A DNA stretch of 64,000 nt from positions 620,001 through 684,000 of the forward strand of contig NC_016112.1 of the NCBI RefSeq assembly GCF_000968535.2, in the 5' to 3' direction. The notes under the pieces were generated by a model. It saw only the letters and a program-made list of their open reading frames with translations. It was not told where the DNA came from and searched no databases. This document shows positions 8,672-17,686 of the stretch, in pieces. The translations under genes were made by a program, and so were the position numbers. Position 1 is the first letter of the stretch. Each line of letters starts with the position of its first letter. The stretch is from Methylotuvimicrobium alcaliphilum 20Z (lineage in GTDB: Bacteria; Pseudomonadota; Gammaproteobacteria; Methylococcales; Methylomonadaceae).

Positions 8672-10564
8672 TTAATGAGTCATGGCTTCGAGATCATGCC
8701 AGCGTTGAAAGGCATGTTCCATCTCTTTATCGATAGTTTTCAGTTTCTCAAGGGTGTCGGCGATCATTGTAGGGTCGTTTTTATAAAAATCAGGGGAATT
8801 GATTTTTTCGTTAATGGCTGAGTGTTCAGACTCAAGGCGGTCGATCAGGTCCGGAAGTTCATCTAATTCTTTTTGTTCTTTATAAGAGAGTTTTTTCTTT
8901 TTTGGCGTGTCATTGCTGGTTTTTTTTTCAATGCTTTCGGTTTTTTTGACAGCAATTTCGGCGGCTTTGGTGTTTTGATAGTTTGCTAACCAGTCGCTAT
9001 AGCCGCCGATATGCTCGCTTATGACGCCGCCGCCTTCGAAAACCAGGACACTGGTGACGACATTATCCAGGAAGCTCCGGTCATGGCTGACTAGTAATAA
9101 AGTACCGTCATAATCGACCAGTTTTTCTTCCAATAACTCCAAGGTTTCCAGGTCCAGGTCATTGGTGGGTTCGTCCATGATGATCAGGTTGGCCGGTTTC
9201 GTGAACAATCGAGCAAGGAGTAAGCGGTTTTTTTCTCCGCCGGATAGGCTTTTGACCGGCGAGCGTGCACGCGCCGGCGCGAATAAAAAGTCACCAAGGT
9301 ATGACATGACATGGCGTTTGTTTCCGGCAATTTCGACATAATCATTGCCGTCGGCAATCGAATCGGCGACGGTCATTTCCGGATCGAGTTGTTCTCTCAG
9401 TTGGTCGAAGTAGGCGACTTGCAGGCGAGTGCCTTGTTCGACAGTGCCGCTGTCGGGTTCTAATTGCTTGAGCAACAGTTTCAACAGTGTCGATTTTCCT
9501 GCGCCATTGGGACCGATCAACCCGATTTTGTCGCCGCGCTGAATGAGTGTTGAAAAATCTTTTACCACCGGTTTCCCGTCGAAAGCTTTGCAAAGATCGG
9601 TCGCTTCGATGACTTTTTTACCCGATGTGTCTCCGCGATCCAAAGATAATTTGGTCGTTCCTTGAACATTGCGGCGTTGCGCGCGTTCGTCGCGTAATTT
9701 CTTGAGTGCTCGAACACGTCCTTCGTTACGGGTGCGCCGCGCTTTTACGCCCTGGCGAATCCAAACCTCCTCTTGAGCCAGTTTTTTGTCGAATTCGGCG
9801 TTTTGATTGGCTTCATCTTCCAGTGCGGATGCCTTACGTCGAAGGTAGTCGTCATAAGTCCCTTGCCAGGATGTTAGATTGCCGCGATCGAGATCGACAA
9901 TACGGGTTGCCAATTTTTGTAGAAAGAATCTATCATGAGTAACGAATAAAACGGCCCCTTGAAAATTTAATAATTGCTCTTCCAGCCATGTGATGCTGTC
10001 TAAGTCCAGATGGTTGGTCGGTTCATCTAAAAGGAGTAATTCAGGTTCGAGGACTAATGCCCTCGCGAGTGCGACTCGACGCTTCCATCCGCCCGATAAG
10101 CTTTTTACCGGGAGTTCTCCCGGCAGATTTAGTCGGCTTAAGGTCGATTCGACTTGTTGTTGAAAATGCCAGCCGTTTTTGGATTCCAGTTTATGCTGTA
10201 GATCGCCAAGTTCCTGCAGTGTTTTGTCGTCAGCATTATCTAACTGTGTAGACAGAGCATGGTAACGGGTTATCCATTGGCCTAATTCGCCCAGTCCGGC
10301 GGCTACGGCATCGTAAATGGTAGATTCGCCAACCAATTCCGGAGCCTGTTCTAACCAGGCGAGTTTCAGTTCGGGTTGGCGCCAGATTTCGCCGTGATCG
10401 GGCTGGATGTTTCCTGCGATAATTTTCATTAACGTGGATTTTCCTTCGCCGTTTCTACCAAGAAGCCCGACGCGCTCCCCTGGGTCCAGTTGAAAATTGG
10501 CATTATTCAGCAATGCATGGGTTCCGTAGGCGATTGAAACATTGGTTAGTCGAATTAAAGGCAT
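8672..10564 (-). CDS. uup: ABC-F ATPase Uup
   Basis: 630 residues with two ABC domains and no membrane segments. The first has Walker A GRNGEGKS and signature LSGGWKRR; the second has Walker A GPNGAGKS and signature LSGGEKNR; both have DEPTN Walker B motifs. The linker is charged, and the C-terminal ~70 residues form the lysine/glutamate-rich coiled-coil DNA-binding tail that separates Uup from EttA, YbiT and YheS. Uup acts on ribosomes and branched DNA intermediates and limits precise transposon excision. Its ATG at 10564 is 4 nt after the CinA-like stop, so AEC permease, CinA-like and uup form one operon. Confidence 0.95.
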   Translation of the reverse strand: MPLIRLTNVSIAYGTHALLNNANFQLDPGERVGLLGRNGEGKSTLMKIIAGNIQPDHGEIWRQPELKLAWLEQAPELVGESTIYDAVAAGLGELGQWITRYHALSTQLDNADDKTLQELGDLQHKLESKNGWHFQQQVESTLSRLNLPGELPVKSLSGGWKRRVALARALVLEPELLLLDEPTNHLDLDSITWLEEQLLNFQGAVLFVTHDRFFLQKLATRIVDLDRGNLTSWQGTYDDYLRRKASALEDEANQNAEFDKKLAQEEVWIRQGVKARRTRNEGRVRALKKLRDERAQRRNVQGTTKLSLDRGDTSGKKVIEATDLCKAFDGKPVVKDFSTLIQRGDKIGLIGPNGAGKSTLLKLLLKQLEPDSGTVEQGTRLQVAYFDQLREQLDPEMTVADSIADGNDYVEIAGNKRHVMSYLGDFLFAPARARSPVKSLSGGEKNRLLLARLFTKPANLIIMDEPTNDLDLETLELLEEKLVDYDGTLLLVSHDRSFLDNVVTSVLVFEGGGVISEHIGGYSDWLANYQNTKAAEIAVKKTESIEKKTSNDTPKKKKLSYKEQKELDELPDLIDRLESEHSAINEKINSPDFYKNDPTMIADTLEKLKTIDKEMEHAFQRWHDLEAMTH

Positions 10565-10568
10565 GATG

Positions 10569-11795
10569 TTAATTTGTGTTTTGTAAATAGCGTCGTAGTA
10601 AATCCAATGCCAGCAATGCGGCTTGGTTTTGTTTTCGCTTAACGGAGCCGCCGATCGTATGAGTCGAATGCCGCAAGCCTTCGGGGCTTAACAAAGCGTT
10701 GTAAATTGTAATAGTGCAGTCTTGTTTGTCTATTGCGTTGTCTTCTCTGTAGAGTTGTATGAGGGCAAGATCCGCGCCGCTTTGATTTCTTGCCGCATTT
10801 GCGATGCTTTTTGCTTGGCTTGGTAGGTCCATAATATCGTCAAAAGCGATCGAAAATCGGTCGGCGAAATGTGCGGGGCTTCGTTGATAATGAGTCTCTA
10901 AAAGCCAGTCATTGGCAATCGCGCATTTCGCTGCCATGAGACCTTGACTTATGGTCTCAATGAAGATCGCCGTTCGTTGTTGGTCCCGCATCATTTTATC
11001 GATCGTGCCAGGCAAATCGTCGCAATGGTTGCAATCGTCAGCGATTCCGAAAATAAAATCACCTAGTCGGCTTTTTATTGTATCAATATAAGCGTCGAGT
11101 TTCTGGCGAGGATATTGAGCGGGGGCGAGTAATTTTGTTTCGATATGATCCGGACCGGCACGAAAGCCGAGTTGAATTTCCGGAGGTATCGTAATATCTG
11201 CGATGGCCGTCTGTATGTCGGATTCGCCGATACCGATAGTTTTTAGAGTGATCAATTGCTTAGGGTTGAGAGTGTAATGACGTGCAAAAAAACATTTAAC
11301 AAATTCATTAAATAGATGTTGCATTTCGAACGGCACGCCCGGTAAAAAGACAAATCGACAACGATTGTATTGTAGGGTAAACCCGGGAGCGGTTCCCCAT
11401 TGATTATCTATGCGTATGGCTCCGCTAGGAAGATAAGCTTGCTTTCGATTACTTTCCGGCATGGTTCGTCCTCTATTTCTAAAGAAGCTGGAAATCTGCT
11501 CGAAAGCTTTCGTGTCGAATTGCAAGGGCATAGAGAAAGCTAAAGAGGCAGCTTGAGCGGTTAAATCATCGGATGTAGGGCCCAATCCCCCTGTGCAGAT
11601 ACAGCAATCGGCGCGAGACGAGATTTCATTTAAAAGCGCTATGAGCTCATCGAGTCGGTCGCCGACGGCGGTATGTCGGGTAACCGTAAAACCCATATTT
11701 ACGCAGGCTTGAGAGAGCCAGACGGCATTGGTATCGACAGTTTGTCCGGTGATGATCTCTTCGCCTTGCGAGAAAATTTCTAGGGTCGGATTCAT
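10569..11795 (-). CDS. CinA-like protein (MoaB/Mog fold plus degenerate CinA C-domain)
   Basis: The open frame runs upstream to 11915, but the family N-terminus (MNPTLEIFSQGEEIITGQTVDTN) begins at ATG 11795, 8 nt after the AEC permease stop, giving 408 residues. The N-terminal ~165 residues are the molybdopterin-binding-like COG1058 domain (GGLGPTSDDLTA). The C-terminal part aligns with the CinA/PncC NMN-deamidase domain, but the usual ESCTGG-type motif reads ETISQG, so deamidase activity is doubtful. CinA proteins act in pyridine-nucleotide salvage. It is co-transcribed with the AEC permease and uup. Confidence 0.8.
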   Translation of the reverse strand: MNPTLEIFSQGEEIITGQTVDTNAVWLSQACVNMGFTVTRHTAVGDRLDELIALLNEISSRADCCICTGGLGPTSDDLTAQAASLAFSMPLQFDTKAFEQISSFFRNRGRTMPESNRKQAYLPSGAIRIDNQWGTAPGFTLQYNRCRFVFLPGVPFEMQHLFNEFVKCFFARHYTLNPKQLITLKTIGIGESDIQTAIADITIPPEIQLGFRAGPDHIETKLLAPAQYPRQKLDAYIDTIKSRLGDFIFGIADDCNHCDDLPGTIDKMMRDQQRTAIFIETISQGLMAAKCAIANDWLLETHYQRSPAHFADRFSIAFDDIMDLPSQAKSIANAARNQSGADLALIQLYREDNAIDKQDCTITIYNALLSPEGLRHSTHTIGGSVKRKQNQAALLALDLLRRYLQNTN

Positions 11796-11803
11796 AAATG
11801 AAC

Positions 11804-12727
11804 TTAAGTTGTAGTAATGATGCGGTACCAAAAAGGTAGAGTAATCATGCTCAAGACGGTGGTCAGCGTTACCGCCATGGCATAGAGAGCGCTGTCTAGC
11901 CGGTATCGGTCGCAAAAAACAATGCCCAATACCATGCTGGGCATGGCCATTTCCAAGACCGCTGCGGCCTTATGCGCCTCATCCAGCGTTGAAAATACCG
12001 ATACTTGCAAGGCAAACCACGGCATTAAAAATAGTTTAATCAAAATAATCGGCAGAGCATAAGGTAGATTACGCAATGTGATGCTTTGCCAGCTCAATGC
12101 CAAACCTAATGAAAAAAGCATGATCGGCACGACGCCGGCTGAAAGTTTCTGCAAAACCCCCAGTAACCACTCGGGAGCAGTAATTTGGTTCATATTTAAA
12201 ATCACCGCCAATAAGGCTGCCCAAAAAGGAGGGGCGTTGAGGTTGAGCCAAGTCGGTTTGTGTTTGTGGCTATGGTCTTCGCCAAAATGCCGGGCAGTCA
12301 TGATGCCGACAGTAAATAAAAAAGGCGCGGTAGCAAATAAATCGATCTGTATGGCGACCGAGCGGGCCCAAAGGCCGAAAGTTTCTTCTAAAACGGGCAG
12401 TCCAAGATAGGTGACATTGGGGAATGCGGTGACCAGAATAATCGCGCCAAGTTTTTTATCTTGAATGTTAAGGACGCGTCCAATTAACCAGATGCAAATC
12501 ATTGCAAAAGCGATACTTAAAGTGCCAAGGAAAGTATATTGTAGAGATTGCACGCCTATGTTCGAACGCCACAGGACTTCCAGTACCATTGCAGGTAAAA
12601 ACAAATAATAGACCACCGATGTCAAAACCGGTCGAACTTGTTCGGCGCTAAGCCCGCCTGGGCGAAGCCAACGCCAACCGATACCGCAGGCGATCAATAC
12701 GGCCATTTGCAGCAGAGTGAAGATCAT
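11804..12727 (-). CDS. AEC family permease (auxin efflux carrier type)
   Basis: 307 residues, highly hydrophobic with about 8-10 predicted membrane helices spread over the whole length. The family pattern is visible: an N-terminal helix bundle, GLPVLEETFG mid-protein and a C-terminal bundle with EMAMPSMVLGIVFCDRY. Bacterial AEC proteins export or take up small organic acids such as malate or malonate; the substrate here cannot be told. First gene of a minus-strand operon with the CinA-like gene and uup, divergent from pyrF. Confidence 0.88.
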   Translation of the reverse strand: MIFTLLQMAVLIACGIGWRWLRPGGLSAEQVRPVLTSVVYYLFLPAMVLEVLWRSNIGVQSLQYTFLGTLSIAFAMICIWLIGRVLNIQDKKLGAIILVTAFPNVTYLGLPVLEETFGLWARSVAIQIDLFATAPFLFTVGIMTARHFGEDHSHKHKPTWLNLNAPPFWAALLAVILNMNQITAPEWLLGVLQKLSAGVVPIMLFSLGLALSWQSITLRNLPYALPIILIKLFLMPWFALQVSVFSTLDEAHKAAAVLEMAMPSMVLGIVFCDRYRLDSALYAMAVTLTTVLSMITLPFWYRIITTT

Positions 12728-12880
12728 AAATGCGTTAAATGCTTGGTTGTCATGCAGTTAAGGCGCATTTGATATGCGCCTTTGGTGGGGTGGAATAGTT
12801 GAACGCTATTTTAACATTCACTGTTGAATTAAGTTTCGGTAATATAGAGGTCTTTTCTTATTGCATATCGATACTTGCTC

Positions 12881-13606
12881 ATGACCGAAACTTTTATTTC
12901 CGAAAAATCCATTCCTGTCCGCGAGCGCTTAATCATGGCGTTGGATGTACCGAGTATTCCTGAAGCCCAAGCCTTGGTTGAAGAATTGGGCGATTCGGTG
13001 ATTTTCTATAAAGTCGGCATGGAGCTGTTCATGTCCGGGGATTATTTTGGCTTTATCGAGTGGTTGAAAAAACAGAACAAAAAGGTTTTCGTCGATTTAA
13101 AATTTTTCGATGTGCCGGCCACTGTGGGGCGTGCTATTCGCGCGCTAAGTAGCAAAGGCGTCGACCTGGCGACTATTCACGGTAACGATGCGATTATGGA
13201 GGCGGCCGCGAAGGAAAAAGGACAATTAAAAGTACTGGCGGTGACCGCGTTAACTAGCTTGGATAGAGGAGATCTAGATGATCTGGGGTTTCAATGCGAT
13301 ATACGCGATTTGGTTTTATCGCGTGCCAAGCGTGCCTTGCAAATCGGCTGTGACGGTATCGTTTCATCAGGGTTGGAAGCGTCTATGTTAAGGGAGGAAT
13401 TAGATCATCGTTTGTTGGTTGTCACTCCGGGTATTAGGCCGGTCGATAATAGAGAAGAGGACGATCAGAAGCGTGTGGTCAGTGTAGAGCAAGCTTTCCG
13501 TAACGGAGCCGACTATATTGTTGTCGGTCGTCCGATTCGAGATGCCGAAGACCGTAAATCGATGGCGGAAAAAATCCAGATGCAAATTCAGTCGGTTTTT
13601 AAATGA
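12881..13606 (+). CDS. pyrF: Orotidine 5'-phosphate decarboxylase
   Basis: 241 residues from ATG 12881 (a TTG at 12875 in the same frame is less likely). It converts OMP to UMP, the last step of de novo pyrimidine synthesis. The active-site block VDLKFFDVPATV carries the Asp-x-Lys-x2-Asp motif, and VTPGIRP and the C-terminal GADYIVVGRPI phosphate-binding motif are present. Length is normal. It stands alone, divergent from the AEC permease operon. A second de novo pyrimidine gene, pyrD, is at 46702-47715. Confidence 0.96.
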   Translation: MTETFISEKSIPVRERLIMALDVPSIPEAQALVEELGDSVIFYKVGMELFMSGDYFGFIEWLKKQNKKVFVDLKFFDVPATVGRAIRALSSKGVDLATIHGNDAIMEAAAKEKGQLKVLAVTALTSLDRGDLDDLGFQCDIRDLVLSRAKRALQIGCDGIVSSGLEASMLREELDHRLLVVTPGIRPVDNREEDDQKRVVSVEQAFRNGADYIVVGRPIRDAEDRKSMAEKIQMQIQSVFK

Positions 13607-13732
13607 GATTTTAACTATTCGGTCTAAATGATGCTTGGAACTTAAGGTATCAAGCCGATTAGATGGCACAAGATATTGCGGTTGGCAATATTCCGGGGCA
13701 AATACGCCGAATAGTCGCATGAGGTTTTATCT

Positions 13733-13959
13733 ATACCCATCGCAGATCAAAATTCGGCGCCGGGGTGTCCGTCAAAGGACGCCATGAACCCAGCACCTAA
13801 ATTATCCAAGATAGTTAACCATAGCCAATGGGCTATGGAATTTAGGTGCTGGGTGAATACGTCCATGTAGCCTCTATGCCAGCTCCATGCTGGCAAAGCC
13901 TTTGCCGCACGCCCCGGCGCCTCCTTAGGCAATGCCGAAATTTCAAGTGCGAAAGGTAT
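13733..13959. mobile_element. Family-1 MITE-like repeat, 227 bp, longest copy
   Basis: Terminal repeats of about 26 bp: left ATACCCATCGCAGATCAAAA, right (inverted) ATACCTTTCGCACTTGAAAT, 6 mismatches. Other copies: 29435-29512, 44753-44912, 45209-45366, 55239-55413, 59836-59901, and a partial one at 28785-28857. Ends often lie next to TA, as expected for IS630/mariner-type movement (inference). A 65-bp palindrome is nested at 13789-13853. It fills most of the pyrF-TauE gap; no gene seen there. Confidence 0.85.
13789..13853. mobile_element. 65-bp palindromic insert (copy 1) flanked by TGAA
   Basis: Begins CCCAGCACCTAAATT and ends with its exact inverse AATTTAGGTGCTGGG. TGAA precedes (13785-13788) and follows it (13854-13857). 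Identical-length copies lie at 36054-36118 and 55292-55356 at the same position of the host core. The uninterrupted core is seen at 15868, 44856, about 45310 and 59237. Confidence 0.8.
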
Positions 13960-14085
13960 ATTTATTCAATAATGCGGAATAAGTAATTGATCTGTGTTAT
14001 TTCACGTAAAAAGATGGAGCAAAATCCTCTGTTTTTCAAAACTAAATATTGTTTAAGTTAATAAATATGCTAATGTTCTCCCCCT

Positions 14086-14802
14086 ATGGAACATACTATC
14101 CCCTTTAATGCCTCCTATTTTGTCGCTTTTGCGATGGGGTTGTTTAGTAGCATGCATTGCATTGGCATGTGCGGGTCGATTATCGGGACGCTTACGTTAA
14201 GTCTTAAGCCCGAGGTTCGTATATCTAAGGCTAAGCTTTTTCCTTATGTGCTGAACTATAACCTTGGTCGTATCAGCAGTTATGCATTGGCTGGGATGTT
14301 GGTAGGTGTTATTGAGGCGTTATTAACGATGCCTTTTGGAGAAGGTCACGGTCATAGAGTATTGCAGGTGCTTTCGGCCGTGGTAATGACCAGTGCCGGA
14401 CTTTATATCGCGGGGTGGTTTCCGCGTTTTGCTTATATTGAAAAAACCGGCGCCCGTTTTTGGAAATTAATCGAGCCGTATGGTCGCCGCCTCATTCCGG
14501 TGAAAACGTGCAAGCAAGCTTTTTTATTCGGCATGATTTGGGGGTGGCTACCTTGTGGTCTAGTCTATGCAGCATTGGCGCTTGCGGCAACGACCGGTGA
14601 TATAGTTCGTAGCGGGTTGACGATGTTGGCTTTCGGTTTTGGGACTTTACCCGCCGTGATAAGTGTCGGTATAATTACCAGTACACTAACAAGGTTATCC
14701 AGAATGCAGTACTTTAAGCAGATTGTCGGCTTATTGATGATTGCACTCGCATTATTGGCCGCTCTGCCATGGCTTAATCCCATGCGATTACAACACTTAT
14801 AA
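14086..14802 (+). CDS. TauE/SafE-like (COG2836) membrane protein, possible copper or sulfur role
   Basis: 238 residues with about six membrane helices. The family-typical cysteine motifs are present: HCIGMCGSIIG near residue 25 and WLPCGLVYAALA near 150. Proteins of this group are sulfite-exporter-like and are often next to cytochrome cbb3 maturation or metal homeostasis genes; none is adjacent here, so the substrate is unknown. A sigma-54-type activator starts 18 nt downstream and is probably in the same transcript. The upstream gap contains the family-1 repeat. Confidence 0.8.
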   Translation: MEHTIPFNASYFVAFAMGLFSSMHCIGMCGSIIGTLTLSLKPEVRISKAKLFPYVLNYNLGRISSYALAGMLVGVIEALLTMPFGEGHGHRVLQVLSAVVMTSAGLYIAGWFPRFAYIEKTGARFWKLIEPYGRRLIPVKTCKQAFLFGMIWGWLPCGLVYAALALAATTGDIVRSGLTMLAFGFGTLPAVISVGIITSTLTRLSRMQYFKQIVGLLMIALALLAALPWLNPMRLQHL

Positions 14803-14819
14803 TTTTAGGAGAGGCTCCT

Positions 14820-15794
14820 GTGGATCATTTTAATTCGATAATTGGGAAATCTCCCGCACTCGATTCTCTACTCCGTAGCGCGAGAATGGTTGCTTGTACC
14901 GATGTAACTGTCTTCATCAAAGGAGAAACCGGTACCGGTAAGGAAGTACTAGCTTCCGCTATTCAAAAAGAAAGCGCGCGTGCTAATAAGCCGTTTATCA
15001 AGTTGAATTGCGCCGCCTTGCCCGAAAGTTTAGTAGAGTCTGAATTATTCGGGCATAAAAAAGGTGCGTTTACCGGAGCTAACGTTAACAAGCAAGGCAT
15101 CTTTCAAGCTGCTGATGGCGGTACTTTATTCTTGGATGAAATTAATTCGCTACCGCTGTCGATTCAAGCAAAATTATTGCGTTTTTTGGAATTGGGCGAA
15201 TGCCTGGCCGTTGGAGAAACTAAGCCTTACCGTGTCGATGTCAGAATCATCGCGGCCAGTAACCAAGACTTGGTCAAGCAAATCGACGCAGGACAGTTTA
15301 GGCAGGATTTGTACTTTCGATTAAATGTTGTGCCGCTGGAGTTGCCGCCACTATCGAAAAGAACCGAAGATATCGAGCCGCTGATCACTCATTTTGTTCG
15401 GCACTTCGCGCAGGCTCATTCACTTGAGGCCCCGAAATTCAGTAAACAGTCGGTTCGAGTTTTAACTCGCTATCGATGGCCTGGTAATATAAGAGAGCTC
15501 CGAAATTTATGTGAAAGACTGTCGATTTTGTTGGCCGGAAAAGTTATCGAGCCCGATAATTTACCGCATGAGTTTGCTGAATATATTGACGAAAAGGCCC
15601 CTGCAGCGGATGCAGGCGGTATTCCGAGTTTTAAACTACCCGATTTCGGTATCCAATTGGACACGCTGGAGGCTGACTTGATTAATCAAGCGCTTACTAG
15701 AACTAACGGCAATCGCAGCAAGTCAGCCCGGTTATTAGGCATTACCCGAGATACCTTGCTATACCGTATACAAAAACACGGCTTGGCCGCTTAG
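14820..15794 (+). CDS. Sigma-54-dependent activator lacking a sensory domain
   Basis: 324 residues from GTG 14820, preceded by AGGAG. The AAA+ activator domain starts almost at residue 1: Walker A GETGTGKE at 35-42, the sigma-54-contacting loop GAFTGA at 82-87 and Walker B GGTLFLDEI at 100-108. The C-terminus has a Fis-type helix-turn-helix (NGNRSKSARLLGITRDTLLYRIQKHG). The usual receiver, GAF or PAS domain is absent, as in PspF, so activity would be controlled by a partner protein or expression level. Probably co-transcribed with the membrane protein ahead. Targets unknown. Confidence 0.93.
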   Translation: MDHFNSIIGKSPALDSLLRSARMVACTDVTVFIKGETGTGKEVLASAIQKESARANKPFIKLNCAALPESLVESELFGHKKGAFTGANVNKQGIFQAADGGTLFLDEINSLPLSIQAKLLRFLELGECLAVGETKPYRVDVRIIAASNQDLVKQIDAGQFRQDLYFRLNVVPLELPPLSKRTEDIEPLITHFVRHFAQAHSLEAPKFSKQSVRVLTRYRWPGNIRELRNLCERLSILLAGKVIEPDNLPHEFAEYIDEKAPAADAGGIPSFKLPDFGIQLDTLEADLINQALTRTNGNRSKSARLLGITRDTLLYRIQKHGLAA

Positions 15795-15795
15795 A

Positions 15796-15976
15796 AATAT
15801 GCACAAAATAACTTCTACAAGTAGTAGGCTTTGCGGAGGTTCGGTAACTCGCTTTGACAGGACGCCGTGAATACGTCCGTGTAGGCTTGACGGCGGCTAT
15901 CCCTGCCGCCGACACCTGTCAATCGAGCCGCCAAACCCTCTTCCAACAGTTGTCTAAGTTATTTCATGCTCGTTCC
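15796..15976. mobile_element. Family-2 repeat with AAATAACTT ends
   Basis: Starts right after the activator stop. The left end AAATAACTTCTACAAGTAGT and right end (inverted AAATAACTTAGACAACTGTT) are imperfect terminal repeats. Its middle (GGACGCCGTGAATACGTCC) is shared with family 1, so the two families are mosaic relatives. A second copy at about 58811-59395 is split by a family-3 insertion, for which this copy is the empty site. Confidence 0.75.
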
Positions 15977-16075
15977 TTAGTTTTAATTCAGAACAAATCT
16001 ACTTTAAGTGCCGATATATCCGCTTTCGCGCATCATATTCGGTGCCGCCTTATGTATTCCGAGATTTAAAATGAT

Positions 16076-16111
16076 AGGGGCTATTGTGTTAAATCAATAG
16101 ACCCCTTTTTG
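16076..16111 (+). terminator. Probable rho-independent terminator
   Basis: Inverted repeat AGGGGCTATTG / CAATAGACCCCT followed by five T on the plus strand. It would end the transcript of the sigma-54 activator, about 280 nt downstream of its stop, and lies before the convergent phosphatase gene. Confidence 0.7.
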
Positions 16112-16189
16112 ATGTGGTGTGTCGTTTTGATACAGAGCGCAACGCGCAAACTTCAGTCTTGATGTCCGTAGAGTGGCTATTTATGCGCC

Positions 16190-16927
16190 TTATCCAAGAC
16201 ATCTTACCCATTGCACCGTCACATTGTCGCTGTGCCCTCTTGCTCTGAGCACCGTCAATCGAGCAAATTTCCCCAGTTCGTTTTTACCGCTTTCGGGTTG
16301 TGCTAAGTCGAGTAATTCGGCGGATTTCATGAACTCCCAGAAGCCGTCTGTACACAAAAGAAATGTTTCGCCCAGTTTTATTGGAGGGTAAACATGGATT
16401 TCGGGAAGGTGGGTTTTCAAGATATTTACACTACGCGTCAGTTGGTTTTGCTCAGGGTGCAAGCCCATTTCTTGTTCGGTTATTGATCCCTCGTCCAACA
16501 GTTGCTGCGTGATCGAATGATCTTTCGTACGCCATAGAACTTTATTCGCATTCATCCGGTAAATTCGGGAGTCGCCGCAATGTGCAGTGATGGTTTGATT
16601 CGGGTCGATATAGAGCAATGCGCAGGTGGTGTGTGCTTCCGATGCGGATGGATCGTTGCCGAAAAGCTTTTTCATTTCTTCGATAGCCGAGTTAAACCAG
16701 GCAATCATGGTTTCGTCGGGAGCTTGGGTAAGATGCCCCCGGTACTGATTGACTAATTTTAATAAGCCTTGGCAAAAATATCGGGAAGCTTTTTCACCCG
16801 ACTGATGGCCTCCGAGCCCGTCGGCAACAATAAACAAGGCATAGTCGTCTTGAATAATGCGTCCCATCGAATCTTGATTAACCTCTCTGTCACCGGCCGA
16901 GGTTAATTGAAAGCATTGTAATTTCAT
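16190..16927 (-). CDS. PP2C-type serine/threonine phosphatase
   Basis: 245 residues of the Stp1/PrpC type. Metal-binding motifs are visible: REVNQDS near residue 15, ADGLGGHQSGE around 35-45, CGDSRIY in the middle, LCTDGFWE and GHSDNVTV near the C-terminus. It removes phosphate from Ser/Thr residues phosphorylated by Hanks-type kinases; no kinase is in this window. The start is 3 nt after the pdxJ stop, so it is the last gene of the rpoE-to-pdxJ run, where acpS stands in many relatives. Confidence 0.93.
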   Translation of the reverse strand: MKLQCFQLTSAGDREVNQDSMGRIIQDDYALFIVADGLGGHQSGEKASRYFCQGLLKLVNQYRGHLTQAPDETMIAWFNSAIEEMKKLFGNDPSASEAHTTCALLYIDPNQTITAHCGDSRIYRMNANKVLWRTKDHSITQQLLDEGSITEQEMGLHPEQNQLTRSVNILKTHLPEIHVYPPIKLGETFLLCTDGFWEFMKSAELLDLAQPESGKNELGKFARLTVLRARGHSDNVTVQWVRCLG

Positions 16928-16930
16928 CGG

Positions 16931-17686
16931 TTATTTGGAGATCAAGCACTGTAATCGGGCTTGCCGCATCAATTGTTTAAGATCGCCGATAGTTTTGGCT
17001 AAACCGGAGAAAACCGCTTGGGCGATAATGGCATGGCCGATATTTAATTCGACAATTTCAGGGATTTTGCAAATTGCTTCGACATTGTGGAAATTGAGTC
17101 CGTGCCCGGCATTGACCTGTAGTCCGGCGCTGTTTGCATATTGCGCGGCCGATTGAATGCGCTTAAGCTCGTCGGAGCGAATGCTCGATGTTTCCGCATC
17201 GGCATAGCGTCCGGTATGCAATTCGACGACTGGCGCGCCTGCTTTTACAGCAGCATCGATTTGACCTTGATCCGGGTCGATGAATAAGGAGACTTCGATT
17301 CCGGCCTCCCCGAGCCGAAGACAGACATCGTTCATGCGTGCTTGATTTTCGGCCACGTTAAGACCGCCCTCGGTAGTCAGTTCTTCGCGCTTTTCCGGAA
17401 CGAGGCAGCAAGCGTAAGGTTTGACTTCGAGTGCAATCGCAACCATTTCGTCGGTGACGGCCATTTCCAAGTTCAGGCGGCTATGGATAATGTTGCGCAG
17501 TAGATAAATATCCCGGTCCTGAATATGTCTGCGATCCTCGCGCAAATGAGCGGTAATTCCGTCCGCGCCGGCTTGTTCGGCGATCAATGCAGCTTGGATC
17601 GGGTCAGGGTACTGAGTGCCTCTAGCTTGCCTTAACGTGGCAATATGGTCGATGTTGACGCCAAGTAGAATATCGTTGTGGTTCAT
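16931..17686 (-). CDS. pdxJ: Pyridoxine 5'-phosphate synthase
   Basis: 251 residues. It joins 1-deoxyxylulose 5-phosphate with 3-amino-2-oxopropyl phosphate to make pyridoxine phosphate. Recognisable blocks: [17 protein letters not shown] at the N-terminus, [32 protein letters not shown] and [10 protein letters not shown]. Normal length. The ATG overlaps the recO stop by 4 nt, the usual gammaproteobacterial order. Confidence 0.97.
   Translation of the reverse strand: MNHNDILLGVNIDHIATLRQARGTQYPDPIQAALIAEQAGADGITAHLREDRRHIQDRDIYLLRNIIHSRLNLEMAVTDEMVAIALEVKPYACCLVPEKREELTTEGGLNVAENQARMNDVCLRLGEAGIEVSLFIDPDQGQIDAAVKAGAPVVELHTGRYADAETSSIRSDELKRIQSAAQYANSAGLQVNAGHGLNFHNVEAICKIPEIVELNIGHAIIAQAVFSGLAKTIGDLKQLMRQARLQCLISK

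Noticed and set aside
13747..13932. 61-codon minus frame in the pyrF-TauE gap
   Set aside because: Entirely within the family-1 repeat; a similar accidental frame appears in other copies.
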